Source: JBBDST01 sp040904765 (GTDB lineage Bacteria > Actinomycetota > Nitriliruptoria > Nitriliruptorales > Nitriliruptoraceae). From it: a stretch of DNA of 26,738 bases. Position 1 is the stretch's first letter, and each line of letters opens with the position of its first letter. A model generated the notes under the pieces. The model was not told where the DNA came from. It searched no databases and saw nothing but the letters and a program-made list of their open reading frames with translations. Both the position numbers and the translations under genes were made by a program. Shown piece by piece: positions 17,168-24,135 of this stretch. The stretch lies in assembly GCA_040904765.1 (NCBI GenBank), contig JBBDST010000041.1, forward strand, positions 1-26,738, written 5' to 3'.

Positions 17168-17914
17168 GTGACTCGCCGTCCCGACCTACCTGGCATCGAC
17201 TCGTTGTTCGGGTCGACTGCAAAGCAGCCGAGCGCTCCTTTGCCACAGACGCCTGAAGCAAACGAGCAGACAACTGATCCAGTTGAGGTGTCGCGTCAAG
17301 CCCCAGAACCTGGCGGCATTGATGAGCAGATGCGTGCCGGGGCTGTGGCTGCGCTCTGTGAGCCCTCGGCTGCGCTTGAGCGTGCCGTGACGGCTGCTGC
17401 AAGCGTGTTAAATCCGCCGTCAAGCGAGGTGGGGGCGTTTTTGCGTTGGGCGGTTGCTGCCCACAATGCACGTTCGATCGTTGAGGTGGGTTGTGCCGGT
17501 GGCGTTACTGGCCTGTGGTTTCTTGACGGGTTGCAAGCCCAGGCGATCGTGACCAGCGTCGAACCAGACGAGCATGTCCACAAGCTTGCCAAGGCTGCTT
17601 ATCGTGATGCCGGTGTGAGCGGCCAAGTGCGGGCGATTCATGCCGATGGGTCTACGGTGCTGCCACGGTTGACGGATGAAAGTTATGACGTGGTGTTGCT
17701 GCAGACCGGTGCGGCCAAACTGGCTGGCGAACTGGCTGATGCGGTGCGGATGCTGCGTCCGGGCGGTCTGTTGATTGCCCGCGGGGTGCTGCGTGGTGGC
17801 GCGCATGCCAAAGCCAACGCGCAGTTTGTGAACACGTTGGCAGAGCACCGTTCAATGACGGTGGCGGTGCTACCACTTGATGACGGTGTGGTGGTCGCCA
17901 CCAAAACGGCGTAG
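17168..17914 (+). CDS. Class I SAM methyltransferase, O-methyltransferase-like with a degenerate metal site
   Basis: This encodes 248 residues. The first 50 or so are Pro/Gln/Thr-rich and probably disordered. The rest matches the fold of the metal-dependent (COMT/MdmC-type) O-methyltransferases: helix AALERAVTAAASVL, motif I IVEVGCAGGVTGLWF (about 104-118), the acidic strand end in TSVEPDEHVHKLAKAA, a post-I AIHADGSTVLPRL, and MLRPGGLLIARGVLRGG. In catalytic members the position after motif I carries an Asp-Ala-Asp-Lys type metal/base motif and, later, an Asp-Asn pair. Here these read LQTGAAK and ARGV, so the usual Asp, Lys and Asn are absent. It may be a metal-independent enzyme or a non-catalytic relative. 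It is divergent from the end-processing operon and its stop directly abuts the stop of the convergent lipoprotein gene. Confidence 0.72.
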   Translation: MTRRPDLPGIDSLFGSTAKQPSAPLPQTPEANEQTTDPVEVSRQAPEPGGIDEQMRAGAVAALCEPSAALERAVTAAASVLNPPSSEVGAFLRWAVAAHNARSIVEVGCAGGVTGLWFLDGLQAQAIVTSVEPDEHVHKLAKAAYRDAGVSGQVRAIHADGSTVLPRLTDESYDVVLLQTGAAKLAGELADAVRMLRPGGLLIARGVLRGGAHAKANAQFVNTLAEHRSMTVAVLPLDDGVVVATKTA

Positions 17915-18808
17915 TTAGCTCACGACGATCGTGCGTACGGCGGTGAACGGCTGGCGTCCTTCGCCATCTGACGGGTCAGATTCACTGGCGTTCAGCGTGT
18001 AGGTGCCCGGTTGGGTGAACGTGTGGGTGAACTCCCATGTGCCGCGTTCGGGTCCAGCCGTTGTGGCGGTGGTAAAGCCGCTGTAGGCGCTCGCGCCGGT
18101 GTCGGTGTTGACGAGTTCTAACAAGACGGTGGCTTCGAACACGAGTGCTTCGCCGCTAAACGTCACGTCACCGACCGGCACGGTTGCACCATAGGCGGGT
18201 GTGACGATGGTGACGGGGGTGAGGTCAAGCACGCCGGGGGTGACCGGTTGGGTGGTGTCGAGATGCCCGTAGAGGCTTTCTTGAACTTCGCCGTCAAACA
18301 GCAGCATCATGGTCGGTACCCCGGCAGCGTCAGTTGCGGTGTGGGCAATCTGTGACAGCAGCGTTGCTTCTTGGGCAGATCCGCCTTGGTTTCCGTACAG
18401 GCCGGCAACATCGACAATAAGCGTGTCTTCGTCGAGGGTGATGCTGTTCAACGTGACGCCTTGAGGGACGCTGGTGGACAGGTCGGGGTCTTTGGGGGCT
18501 GCCGGATTTGTTGGGTCGCTGGCAGCAAACAGGAGGTTTAACGCGGTCGTTGCGGCTTCAATCGGATCGGCGTCTTCGTCACCGCCGCTCTGATACTCCG
18601 GTTCGATAAAGAAACGATCCGGTGCGGTGCGCACGAAGTAGACGGCGACAGTTGCTTCTTCGTCGGGTGCTTCGGTGGTTGGTTCGGGCGCTTCGCTGGT
18701 TGACGGCACACTGGGATCTGGTGGTGTGGTGGTGCCGTTTTGGGTGCAGGCGCTCACCAGCAGCATAAGCAGAGCGAACAGGATGGGAGTTTTGGCGCGT
18801 GTACGCAT
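17915..18808 (-). CDS. GerMN / Gmad2 domain lipoprotein
   Basis: This 297-residue secreted lipoprotein begins with a basic stretch, a hydrophobic core and the lipobox LVSAC, so Cys21 is the anchor. A Pro/Thr/Glu/Asp-rich linker covers about 22-52. A GerMN domain follows (about 53-185), with VAVYFVRTAPDRFF, the small hydrophobic strands SITLDEDTLIVDV and the helix ATLLSQIAHTATD. A C-terminal Gmad2 Ig-like domain (about 205-297) has ITPAYGATVPVG-like and GTWEFTHTFTQPGTYTL strands. In spore formers GerM-type domains act in the envelope; in actinobacteria the role is unknown, and nothing here implies sporulation. The ORF reaches a TTG at 18844, but the ATG at 18808 is the start that begins with a proper signal peptide. 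Its ribosome binding site is weak. Confidence 0.8.
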   Translation of the reverse strand: MRTRAKTPILFALLMLLVSACTQNGTTTPPDPSVPSTSEAPEPTTEAPDEEATVAVYFVRTAPDRFFIEPEYQSGGDEDADPIEAATTALNLLFAASDPTNPAAPKDPDLSTSVPQGVTLNSITLDEDTLIVDVAGLYGNQGGSAQEATLLSQIAHTATDAAGVPTMMLLFDGEVQESLYGHLDTTQPVTPGVLDLTPVTIVTPAYGATVPVGDVTFSGEALVFEATVLLELVNTDTGASAYSGFTTATTAGPERGTWEFTHTFTQPGTYTLNASESDPSDGEGRQPFTAVRTIVVS

Positions 18809-18889
18809 GGCCGCAGTACTTTCGTTATCCGGAATGAACGTCAAGTGTGCCTCATGTGGGTTTCATTGCGCTATGGCCAAACGTCCGCG

Positions 18890-19369
18890 TTATTGGTGCT
18901 GCGGTAGACGACATGACGTGTCGTTGGCAAGTCTGGTGATTGCAACCCAGCCGAGCAGCACAATCCCTGCAGTGGCAAGGTAGGGCTGGATGGGGGCAAA
19001 CCAGGTGATGGCACCACTTGAGCCAAGTGCGATCAGCACCAGTTTGTTGCAGGTTGGGCAGCCGATCGCAAAAAATGCGAGCACTCCCCCGGCGGTGAAC
19101 CTTCGGGTGGCCGTTTCGGTGTCTGGCGGTAGTGGGGTCGCAACGTAGGTGGCAAGGATGATGCCAGACAGTACGGAAGTGAGTGTGAGTGCGGTAAAGC
19201 CCCAGGTGGGCGTGGCGATGGAGCGGCCAAACACAGGGTTTTCGATCATCGCGGTGGTAAGCCCCAGCAGCAGGAAAGTGACGACACTGGCAAAGGTCGC
19301 CCCGGCGATGCGCCGCGGGGTGAAGGCGAGAAGCGCCTGGGCGGCGTTTCGTAATGTGGTAGTGCTCAT
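18890..19369 (-). CDS. Four-helix membrane protein with a GCPTCNK motif
   Basis: This 159-residue integral membrane protein has hydrophobic segments at about 22-42, 55-77, 91-120 and 127-147. Segment three contains AIGCPTCNKLVLIALG, so Cys104 and Cys107 form a CxxC within or next to the membrane. The following SSGAITWFAPIQPYL is also distinctive. I recall similar unannotated actinobacterial proteins with a GCPxCNK motif but know no assigned function. The CxxC could bind a metal or undergo thiol-disulfide exchange. Its ATG overlaps the stop of the gene before it by 4 nt, so the two membrane proteins are almost certainly made together. A third Cys lies near the C-terminus (residue 153). Confidence 0.72.
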   Translation of the reverse strand: MSTTTLRNAAQALLAFTPRRIAGATFASVVTFLLLGLTTAMIENPVFGRSIATPTWGFTALTLTSVLSGIILATYVATPLPPDTETATRRFTAGGVLAFFAIGCPTCNKLVLIALGSSGAITWFAPIQPYLATAGIVLLGWVAITRLANDTSCRLPQHQ

Positions 19370-19752
19370 GCCGGTTCGGGTGGTGTTTGTGCGCGTTGAC
19401 GGCGTGCCCGGCGAAACGAGCGGATGCTCAAGGTCAGATAGGCGATGAGCACGCCGAGCGTGAGGGCTGACACGGCAACGGCTTGAGGCCGTTCGACCAC
19501 GCCGCCACTGATGAGTGTTGGCAGGTGGCGGGCGTTACCGAAAAACGCGACGATGCCAAGTACGCCGATCAGTACGGCGAGGTGGACGGCGTCGCGACGA
19601 AATTTGGGGGCGATTGCGATCAGCCCAAGGGTTGCCAGCACAATACCTAATACGGCGGGAAACAAGGCGGTGAGGCTGGTTGTTTCGGCGGTGCCATAAG
19701 CAGTGACGCCGATAAGGATCAACAGCCCGCCGGTAAGTAAGGTGAGTCGCAT
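19366..19752 (-). CDS. Small four-helix membrane protein, function unknown
   Basis: This 128-residue protein has four hydrophobic segments at about 3-20, 26-47, 56-72 and 89-110 and a basic C-terminal tail (SFRRARRQR) that should stay in the cytoplasm. AAGGA five bases before the ATG supports the start. It shares a 4-nt overlap with the following CPTC membrane protein and is divergent from a DsbA-like gene 92 bases away. I do not recognise a named family. Its conserved-looking element is FFGNARHLPTL between segments three and four. The coupled gene pair suggests a two-protein membrane complex. Confidence 0.7.
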   Translation of the reverse strand: MRLTLLTGGLLILIGVTAYGTAETTSLTALFPAVLGIVLATLGLIAIAPKFRRDAVHLAVLIGVLGIVAFFGNARHLPTLISGGVVERPQAVAVSALTLGVLIAYLTLSIRSFRRARRQRAQTPPEPA

Positions 19753-19830
19753 GATGGTCCTTGGCTGTAGCGTATGGGCACAAGGGTACGGGATGGTTTG
19801 ATGACACGGCTGCAGGTGTTGACTGCGTGC

Positions 19831-19837
19831 GGGAGGG
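19831..19837 (+). promoter_or_regulatory. Ribosome binding site fixing the DsbA-like start
   Basis: GGGAGGG ends seven bases before the ATG at 19845, so the open frame back to 19761 is not used. The N-terminus then begins just before the first strand of the thioredoxin fold. Confidence 0.6.
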
Positions 19838-19844
19838 CGAAGCG

Positions 19845-20528
19845 ATGACGACGAGGGATGTGACGGCCGTTACGGTGGCGATCGATCCGATCTGCCCGTT
19901 TGCGTTTGAGACGGTGCTGTGGCTGCGCGAAGTACGTGAACAGCGCCCAATCAACCTGAGTTGGCGGTTTTTTAGCCTCGAATTGATTAACCATCAACCG
20001 CATCAGCGCTTGCCGTATGAACGTGAGTGGACGTGGGGTTGGTCGATGCTTCGTATCGCCGCCTGGCTGCGCCGTGAAGACCCTGAACTGTTTGAACGCT
20101 GGTACTTAAAAAATGGCACCGCGTTTTTTCGTCGCGGCGAGGCCGTGTTCACCCCTGAAGGGGCCCGTGAAATCATTACGTCACTTGGCATCCATGACGA
20201 TGTGGTGGCAGCCGCCTTGGCAGACGACACGACCCATAAGGACGTGTTGGACGATCACAACATGCTCGTGGAAACCCACGGTTCCCATGGTGTGCCAACC
20301 CTAATCATTGCCGACGGCCCGGCACTGTTTGGGCCGGTGGTGATGCCTGCACCAACCGGCGAGGACGCGTTAGCGTTGTGGGATCTGGTGTGTCTGTGGC
20401 AACAAATCCCGCACCTGTATGAGTTGCGGCGACCCAAGACGGCGGCGATGCTGGAACATATTGACACCTCAATGGCGACCTATTTGGCGGCAAGACCGTG
20501 GATTACGATTGCCAATCCGGCACCGTAA
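19845..20528 (+). CDS. DsbA-family thiol oxidoreductase-like protein with a single active-site Cys
   Basis: This 227-residue protein has the thioredoxin fold with a helical insertion, as in DsbA and the mycothiol-dependent reductase Rv2466c. The active-site segment is DPICPFAF, with Cys17 kept but the second Cys of CxxC replaced by Ala20. The cis-Pro loop GSHGVPT (Pro151) is intact. There is no signal peptide, so it is cytoplasmic. A single-Cys active site fits a glutathione/mycothiol-type monothiol mechanism or a GST-like role better than disulfide formation. It is divergent from the two membrane protein genes, one of which has a CPTC motif. Its end lies 95 bases before the next operon, and no terminator is visible between them. 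The fold is firm; the reaction is inferred. Confidence 0.78.
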   Translation: MTTRDVTAVTVAIDPICPFAFETVLWLREVREQRPINLSWRFFSLELINHQPHQRLPYEREWTWGWSMLRIAAWLRREDPELFERWYLKNGTAFFRRGEAVFTPEGAREIITSLGIHDDVVAAALADDTTHKDVLDDHNMLVETHGSHGVPTLIIADGPALFGPVVMPAPTGEDALALWDLVCLWQQIPHLYELRRPKTAAMLEHIDTSMATYLAARPWITIANPAP

Positions 20529-20538
20529 CGGCCTGCCA

Positions 20539-20582
20539 TCACGTTTTTGATCTTGCACGACGTGACCGTTCTCGGCTAAACA
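20539..20582 (+). promoter_or_regulatory. Candidate promoter and operator of the lyase / CoA-transferase operon
   Basis: An inverted repeat TCACGT-N15-ACGTGA spans 20539-20565, with half-site centres 21 bases apart, two helical turns. A TTGCAC hexamer (20553-20558) overlaps it, and TAAACA (20577-20582) follows after 18 bases as a weak -10 candidate. This geometry would let a dimeric repressor block the polymerase. The promoter hexamers match the consensus poorly, so the call is tentative. Confidence 0.3.
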
Positions 20583-20623
20583 CGGGTGTGGGAGTGCAGG
20601 GCCAAAGTTACGGGGAGTGACAT

Positions 20624-21553
20624 ATGGGACGCGGTGGGGATCTTCGCGACGTGCTCGCACGGGGCGACACGGTGGTTGCGCCGGGCGTGTTTGACGCGAT
20701 CGGGGCGAAACTGGTGCAGCATCTAGGTTTTCCTGCCGTGTATATGGGCGGCTGGACAACCGGGACACATCTGGGTGTTACTGAGCCGCTGTTGACGATG
20801 ACTGAACAAGTCGAGGCGGCTAGACGTGCCAGTGATGCGGTGGCGTTGCCACTAATTGTGGATGCCAACGCCGGTTTTGGTGAGCCGATGCATACCCAAC
20901 GCACCGTCCGGTCGTTTGAACAGGCAGGGATCGCTGCGATTCATATTGAAGATCAGCATCATCCCAAACGGGCCCACTACCACAAGGGTGTCGAAGACAT
21001 CACGTCACGTGAAGATTTTCTGGAGAAAATCAAAACGGCCGTGCAGGCGCGTCGTGACGACGACTTTTTCATTATCGCCCGAACCGACGCAGCTAAGGCC
21101 CGTAACGGCGATGTTGACGAAGCCATCTGGCGCTGCAATGCGGCCCTTGAGGTGGGTGCGGATGCGGTGATGCCGCTAGTTACCCCGGCCGTGCCTAAAC
21201 TTGATTCGTTGAAACCTGAAGAAGATTTAGATCAGATCCGTGCCGGGCTGCCTGATGATGCGCATGTCGTCGTGTTGAGCGGCTATCTGCCTGGTCAGCG
21301 GGAGCTTTCTGCCGCCGCCTATCGGGCCCGCGGTTTTGACATTGTGCTGTATCCGATCGCACCGGTGCTGGTGTCGCTTGGCGCACTCGAACAGCTGTAT
21401 CGCCCGTTAGCGGAAAACGACTGTCTGCCGCACGACCACATCGGTTTTGATGTGGCTGAAATCCCTCGAATTCAGCGTCTCGCTGAAGAACTGCTCGGTT
21501 TCGATGCGTTAATCGCGTTGGAAGAAGAAACGGTGGAACGCCACCACAGTTAG
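20624..21553 (+). CDS. Isocitrate lyase / PEP mutase superfamily lyase lacking the catalytic Cys
   Basis: This 309-residue TIM-barrel protein belongs to the ICL/PEPM superfamily (methylisocitrate lyase, dimethylmalate lyase, oxaloacetate hydrolase, PEP mutase). It begins with a VAPGVFDAIGAKL strand-helix, followed by YMGGWTTGTHLG. Asp80 is kept in VDANAGFG, where most relatives have DAD(T/S)G; the second Asp is Asn82 here. HIEDQHHPKRAHYHKG follows, with Glu109 and Asp110 as likely metal contacts. Isocitrate and methylisocitrate lyases carry K(K/R)CGH at the last position; here PKRAHYH has no Cys, so ordinary isocitrate cleavage is unlikely. GGGGAG six bases before the ATG confirms the start. 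It is the first gene of a three-gene operon with a CoA transferase and a CoA lyase. Confidence 0.85.
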   Translation: MGRGGDLRDVLARGDTVVAPGVFDAIGAKLVQHLGFPAVYMGGWTTGTHLGVTEPLLTMTEQVEAARRASDAVALPLIVDANAGFGEPMHTQRTVRSFEQAGIAAIHIEDQHHPKRAHYHKGVEDITSREDFLEKIKTAVQARRDDDFFIIARTDAAKARNGDVDEAIWRCNAALEVGADAVMPLVTPAVPKLDSLKPEEDLDQIRAGLPDDAHVVVLSGYLPGQRELSAAAYRARGFDIVLYPIAPVLVSLGALEQLYRPLAENDCLPHDHIGFDVAEIPRIQRLAEELLGFDALIALEEETVERHHS

Positions 21554-21601
21554 TCCTGCATGACTAACCTGACCTCATTCACATAGGAAAGGCACCATCA
21601 C

Positions 21602-22789
21602 ATGGGCCCTCTTGACGGTATTCGCGTCCTTGACATCGGCAACCTTTTGGCTGGCCCGTGGACAGGCACATTCCTTGGTGACCTCGGCGCCGACGTCATC
21701 AAAATTGAACATCCCGAGATTGTCGACCCGGTCCGTAACTTTGGCGCACGCGCTGAAGGCACCGGCCTGTTTTGGAAGTCGGCTGCCCGCAACAAGCGTT
21801 GCATCACCCTGAAACTGTCCACCCCGCGTGGCCGTGAGATCCTGTTAGAGCTGGTGAAAACCGCTGACGTGGTGATCGAAAACTATCGGGCCGGCACGAT
21901 GGAAAAATGGGGTATCGCGTTTGAGGATTTGGAGCAGGTGAACCCCAATTTGGTGATGGTCCGCACCAGCGGTTTTGGTCAGAGCGGCCCGTACTCGGGC
22001 AACCCCGGTTTTGGCACGCTGGCAGAAGCCATGAGCGGTTTTGCCAACGTCACCGGTGAGAACGACGGCCCACCGCAGCTGCCACAGATGGCGCTGGCGG
22101 ATGGTATCGCCGCCCTGTTTGGCACGATCGGTGCCCTTGCGGGGCTGATGAACGTGAAAAACGGCGGTAGCGGACAGTGGATTGATAACGCGCTGTATGA
22201 AGGCCTGACCCGTATCACCGAAAACATGGCGATGGAAGCGTGGTACACGGGTGTGTCGCGTGAACGTCTGGGAAACCGCATTGCCGACACGACGCCGCGA
22301 GGCGCCTACGAAAGTAGTGAGCCTGGCAAGTGGGTGGCACTGTCTGGGTCAAACCCGGCAACAGCACGGCGCATTTTCGAAGCGATCGGCCGGGCCGAGA
22401 TGAACGAAGACCCGCGGTTTATGGATAACCAGAGCCGTATTCAGCATGCCGATTTGATTGATGAAGCGCTGCAAGACTGGATTGGGAAGCACACCCGCGA
22501 CGAAGTGTTGGAAACGTTCCGTGCGGCCGACGCGCCGATCGCACCGATTTATACGCATGCTGAACTGCTTGAGGACCCGCATTTTGTGGCACGCGAATCC
22601 CATATCATGATCCCTGATGATGACCTTGGTGAAGTGAAAGTGCAGAACGTTATGCCGCGTTTTTCAAAGACTCCCGGCTCGATCCGTTTTGCCGGGCCAA
22701 GTCACGGTTCTCACAACGCTGAGGTGTTTGGCGAAATTGGCCTTAGCGCAACCGATCTCGATGAACTCAAACAGGAAGGCATCATCTGA
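21602..22789 (+). CDS. Family III CoA transferase (CaiB/BaiF)
   Basis: This 395-residue family III acyl-CoA transferase moves CoA between carboxylic acids through an enzyme aspartyl-CoA anhydride. Visible family blocks are GIRVLDIGNLLAGPWTG, FLGDLGADVIKIEHP, NKRCITLKLSTPRGRE, DVVIENYRAGTMEKWG and TSGFGQSGPYS. The catalytic Asp is Asp167 in MALADGIAAL, at the position of Asp169 in formyl-CoA transferase. AGGAAAGG lies nine bases before the ATG. The stop TGA overlaps the next ATG (TGATG), so the lyase after it is coupled. In characterised pathways, such as bacterial itaconate degradation and the mesaconyl-CoA transferase of the 3-hydroxypropionate cycle, this family activates a C4-C5 dicarboxylate for a CitE-like lyase. 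That role is inferred from context; the substrate is not shown. Confidence 0.93.
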   Translation: MGPLDGIRVLDIGNLLAGPWTGTFLGDLGADVIKIEHPEIVDPVRNFGARAEGTGLFWKSAARNKRCITLKLSTPRGREILLELVKTADVVIENYRAGTMEKWGIAFEDLEQVNPNLVMVRTSGFGQSGPYSGNPGFGTLAEAMSGFANVTGENDGPPQLPQMALADGIAALFGTIGALAGLMNVKNGGSGQWIDNALYEGLTRITENMAMEAWYTGVSRERLGNRIADTTPRGAYESSEPGKWVALSGSNPATARRIFEAIGRAEMNEDPRFMDNQSRIQHADLIDEALQDWIGKHTRDEVLETFRAADAPIAPIYTHAELLEDPHFVARESHIMIPDDDLGEVKVQNVMPRFSKTPGSIRFAGPSHGSHNAEVFGEIGLSATDLDELKQEGII

Positions 22790-23694
22790 TGGCCTATGAC
22801 AACTCTGCTAGCGACCGGGCACGACGAGCAAATGCGATCCGTTCGCTGCTGTACACCCCGGCAGACCACGAACGCAAGGTCGTAAAAGTCGACCACTTTG
22901 GGGCTGACGCGATCGTGCTTGACTTAGAAGACGCGGTCGCGATGGAACACAAGGTTGCCGCGCGTGATCTGATCCAGCCGGCGTTAGCGACGATGAAAAA
23001 CTCGACCCGGTCTGTGCGTGTAAACGACTTCACGACCGGACTGACCTACGGCGATATTGGTGCCGTAGTGTGTGAAGATCTTGACATTCTGATTCTGCCA
23101 AAGGTCGAATCACCGGAACATTTGAAACTTGCCGACCGTGAAATCAGCCGTTTGGAAGCCGAACGTGGTCTTGCTCCAGGTGCGATCCAGATGATTCCGC
23201 TGCTTGAAACGGCCGTAGGTTTGATGCGGGCCTACGAGATTGCGATGGCTGCACCGGCACGTATGCCACGGTTGAACTTTGGGCTGGGCGACTTTTCGGT
23301 AGACATCAACGTGTCGATCACCGAGCAGGGCCTTGAACTGTTGTATGCGCGTTCGAAACTGGTCATCGCCTCGCGTGCAGCACGACTTGCCCCGCCGCTT
23401 GATGGTCCGTTCCTTGACATCCACGACGATGACGGTCTGCGTCAAAACACCAAACAGTCACGTGAGCTTGGCCTTCACGGTCGGGTGTGCGTGTATCCAA
23501 AACAGGTCGACACCGTAAACGACGTGTATGCGCGCGTCACGCCTGAAGAGCTGGTGCGTGCCAAACGGATCGTTGAGCTATTTGAGGTGGCACTGAAAGA
23601 CGGTTCGGCGTCGATTCAGATTGACGGCGAATTTATTGACTATCCGCTATATAACCGCTGTGTGGCGATGCTTGAAGAATCAGGCGCTCGTTAA
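22789..23694 (+). CDS. HpcH/HpaI-family acyl-CoA lyase (CitE-like)
   Basis: This 301-residue CitE-like protein cleaves or condenses beta-hydroxyacyl-CoA thioesters such as malyl-CoA, beta-methylmalyl-CoA or citramalyl-CoA. The TIM-barrel landmarks are RSLLYTPADHERKV, ADAIVLDLEDAV, the substrate Arg77 in SVRVND, LILPKVESPEHL, metal ligand Glu140 in IPLLETAVGL, and metal ligand Asp168 in NFGLGDFSVDI. VCVYPKQVDTVN near the C-terminus is also a family block. It is a stand-alone enzyme: no citrate lyase alpha, gamma or accessory genes are present. A 16-bp hairpin terminator begins 15 bases after the stop. Coupled to the CoA transferase, it probably splits the CoA thioester that transferase makes, perhaps to acetyl-CoA or propionyl-CoA plus a 2-oxoacid. 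The exact acids are unknown. Confidence 0.92.
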   Translation: MAYDNSASDRARRANAIRSLLYTPADHERKVVKVDHFGADAIVLDLEDAVAMEHKVAARDLIQPALATMKNSTRSVRVNDFTTGLTYGDIGAVVCEDLDILILPKVESPEHLKLADREISRLEAERGLAPGAIQMIPLLETAVGLMRAYEIAMAAPARMPRLNFGLGDFSVDINVSITEQGLELLYARSKLVIASRAARLAPPLDGPFLDIHDDDGLRQNTKQSRELGLHGRVCVYPKQVDTVNDVYARVTPEELVRAKRIVELFEVALKDGSASIQIDGEFIDYPLYNRCVAMLEESGAR

Positions 23695-23708
23695 ATCTCA
23701 ATGACCGT

Positions 23709-23750
23709 TGTTTGGGCCTCCACGTGCGCGTGGGGGCCCAAACATTTTCT
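23709..23750 (+). terminator. Strong intrinsic terminator of the lyase / CoA-transferase operon
   Basis: A 16-bp stem pairs 23709-23724 with 23729-23744, perfect except for one T-G wobble, around a four-base TGCG loop. The arms are GTTTGGGCC-TCCACG and CGTGGG-GGCCCAAAC. TTTTCTCTCTT follows on the plus strand, 15 bases after the CoA-lyase stop. It is the clearest terminator in the window. Confidence 0.9.
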
Positions 23751-24135
23751 CTCTTGCAGCTATCGCATTCTAGGAGTCTGCCGTGTTGCTCGTGAGCTGT
23801 CCTCGCCCTGCAGATCTTGCAGACTCAAGTGCAAAAAATGGGCAGGCCCCAAAAAAAATCTAGATGACGCAGGCTGGCTTTCGACAGTGAGCAGCTGGAC
23901 TGGCAACAGCGCTACTGCGGTAGCCATATAGATTGCAGCCGACAAACCCCGCCTGTGGCTGTCATACCGCCCTATCAGACGTGCCGAGAACTTGCCCAGC
24001 GGGCAAATGATCCTGAACTGAACCGGCCAAGCTCGCCCCACAGTTACCGATTTAGTTTAACCGCGACTGTACGCCGTCAGCTACGGCTTCGGCTTACAAA
24101 TATGACGCCCGAGCTGCCCCGCTGTCAGCATCGAG
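23751..24135. other. Gene-poor interval between the operon terminator and the DF-family gene
   Basis: These 385 bases show no recognisable gene. Short open frames exist (for example 23760-24041 minus, and a plus-strand frame from 23955 running antisense through the DF-family gene), but they lack ribosome binding sites and resemble nothing I know. Two poly-A runs, A6 and A8, lie near 23833-23858. Small hairpins are visible: GCTAC-TGCG-GTAGC near 23911-23924 and TTGCCC-AGC-GGGCAA at 23992-24006. Base use differs by eye from the neighbouring genes. No tRNA-like TTCGA arm was found. Confidence 0.5.

Noticed and set aside
15829..17196. Longer 455-residue frame for the YhaO-like nuclease
   Set aside because: The added N-terminus is Arg-rich without domain features and would overlap the divergent gene start. 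The ATG at 17004 has GAGG seven bases upstream.
18809..18844. TTG start at 18844 for the GerMN lipoprotein
   Set aside because: It adds 12 residues before a well-formed signal peptide starting MRTRAKT. The TTGACG there might instead be a -35 element, but no convincing -10 follows at 17-18 bases.
23745..23760. Polypyrimidine tract plus CAG resembling a eukaryotic splice acceptor
   Set aside because: It is the T-rich tail of a bacterial intrinsic terminator in a plainly bacterial gene set.
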